Shown here: piece by piece, positions 63,258 to 64,000 of the stretch | How the letters are laid out: each line of letters opens with the position of its first letter | Position numbering within the stretch: the first letter of the stretch is position 1 | NCBI RefSeq assembly: GCF_011065895.1 | Contig: NZ_JAALCR010000017.1 | Location: forward strand, 1-64,000 | From: Paludisphaera rhizosphaerae | Lineage (GTDB): Bacteria; Planctomycetota; Planctomycetia; Isosphaerales; Isosphaeraceae | Direction of reading: 5' to 3' | DNA length: 64,000 bases | Notes under the pieces: generated by a model | Databases searched by the model: none | Told to the model about the DNA's origin: nothing | What the model saw: only the letters and a program-made list of their open reading frames with translations | Position numbers and translations under genes: made by a program

Positions 63258-64000
63258 ATGAAGGGGACGTCATTAGTCTCGGCGATCGCTCTGCTTGGTC
63301 TGGTCTGTGCCGAGGCGTCGGCCGTTGAAGCGGAGAAGCGGCCGAACATCCTCTTCGCGATCGCCGACGATTGGAGCGTCCACGCGGGTTGTTACGGAAC
63401 GCCCTGGGTGAAGACGCCGGCCGTCGATCGGATCGCCCGCGAAGGGATTCGATTCACGAACGCCTTCACGCCGATGGCGAAGTGCGCTCCGTCGCGTGCG
63501 ATCGTCCTGACGGGTCGGCACCTCTGGCAGAACGGCGAGGCCGGCAACCATCAGGCGTACTTCCCGGCCGATCTGAAGGTCTGGCCGGAGGCGCTCGTCG
63601 AGGCCGGATGGCGGGTCGGCTTCACCGGCAAGGGCTGGGGGCCGGGGGTGGCGAACGACGCCTCGGGAAAGCCTCGGCGACTCACGGGGACGGCCCACCA
63701 GAAGCGCAAGAGCCCACCGCCCACGAAGGGGATCTCCGACCTCGACTACGCGGCGAACTTCTCCGATTTCCTCGACGCGACCCCCGCCGCCGGCAACCCC
63801 TGGTGTTTCTGGTACGGGGGCTTTGAGCCGCACCGTGGTTATGAGGCTGGCTCGGGGGCGTCGAAGGGGGGCAAGAAGCCGTCGGACGTCGACCACGTTC
63901 CAGGCTACCTGCCGGACTCGGACGTCGTCCGCGACGATCTGCTCGACTACGCCTACGAGGTCGAACACTTCGACGCCCACCTCGGACGCATGGTCGCCGA
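63258..64000 (+). CDS. Secreted sulfatase, truncated at the window edge
   Basis: 247 residues visible; the stop lies outside. A signal peptide ends near EASAVEAE. The sulfatase active site is C76[11 protein letters not shown], where the Cys would be converted to formylglycine; metal-binding DD at 37-38 (FAIADDWS) and [19 protein letters not shown] complete the N-terminal part. GAGGAGG precedes the ATG. It should desulfate glycans outside the cytoplasm and needs an FGE maturase, which is not in the window. Confidence 0.92.
   Translation, partial: MKGTSLVSAIALLGLVCAEASAVEAEKRPNILFAIADDWSVHAGCYGTPWVKTPAVDRIAREGIRFTNAFTPMAKCAPSRAIVLTGRHLWQNGEAGNHQAYFPADLKVWPEALVEAGWRVGFTGKGWGPGVANDASGKPRRLTGTAHQKRKSPPPTKGISDLDYAANFSDFLDATPAAGNPWCFWYGGFEPHRGYEAGSGASKGGKKPSDVDHVPGYLPDSDVVRDDLLDYAYEVEHFDAHLGRMVA

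Overview
The window is high-GC, gene-dense DNA from a planctomycete, most likely of the Isosphaeraceae type (Paludisphaera/Singulisphaera-like). I infer this from family content only: two DUF1559 prepilin-like proteins, three DUF1549/DUF1553 (PSD1) cytochrome proteins each associated with a Tat-type DUF1501 protein, DUF1080 domains, a TIGR03067 protein, Uma2 (DUF820) nucleases, PEP-CTERM proteins, a formylglycine-type sulfatase and many secreted glycoside hydrolases. No rRNA, tRNA, CRISPR array, transposase or phage gene was found.

Layout. 1-8.8 kb: a truncated conserved hypothetical gene, a Tat-exported aldo/keto reductase, two tandem Uma2 genes, a haem/sorbosone-dehydrogenase fusion and a trypsin-HEAT lipoprotein. 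8.8-18.9 kb, minus strand: a sugar-utilisation block with GH32 enzyme, L-rhamnose isomerase (rhaA), rhamnose/H+ symporter (rhaT), a GH78-like alpha-L-rhamnosidase and a double DUF1080 protein. 19-24 kb: SGNH hydrolase/sirtuin pair, inositol monophosphatase-like enzyme, DUF1559 plus lipoprotein. 24.3-28.2 kb: G8/beta-helix protein, GH10 xylanase and two small proteins. 28.3-30.2 kb: a tandem duplication of a PEP-CTERM gene together with its promoter. 30.2-36.3 kb: a coupled SnoaL-like/SGNH/LssY_C run, a MOSC protein, a TolB-like propeller protein and a small membrane protein. 36.6-38.1 kb: rsmA and ribE, overlapping by 4 bases and flanked on both sides by repeat clusters. 38.4-48 kb: two PSD1/DUF1501 pairs and another PEP-CTERM gene. 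48.4-53.9 kb: sialidase-like protein, a tiny basic protein, GH95 fucosidase, a third Uma2 with an altered active site and a TIGR03067 protein. 53.9-61.3 kb: a PSD1/DUF1501 operon with a HEPN gene and a partner of unknown function inserted between its two usual members. 61.5-64 kb: DUF1559 plus lipoprotein, and a truncated sulfatase.

Functional reading. Most genes encode exported proteins for attacking complex plant or algal polysaccharides: rhamnose, fructan, xylan, fucose, sialic-acid-like and sulfated substrates. Only the rhamnose path has transport and a first catabolic enzyme here; the kinase and aldolase are absent from the window. Intergenic regions carry a family of about 120-180 bp composite palindromes, with at least six loci, and a second palindromic element lies within or next to two of them. 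The least explained coding module is the HEPN/BolA-like pair at 55.4-56.2 kb. All functional calls rest on motif recognition by eye; no database search was run.
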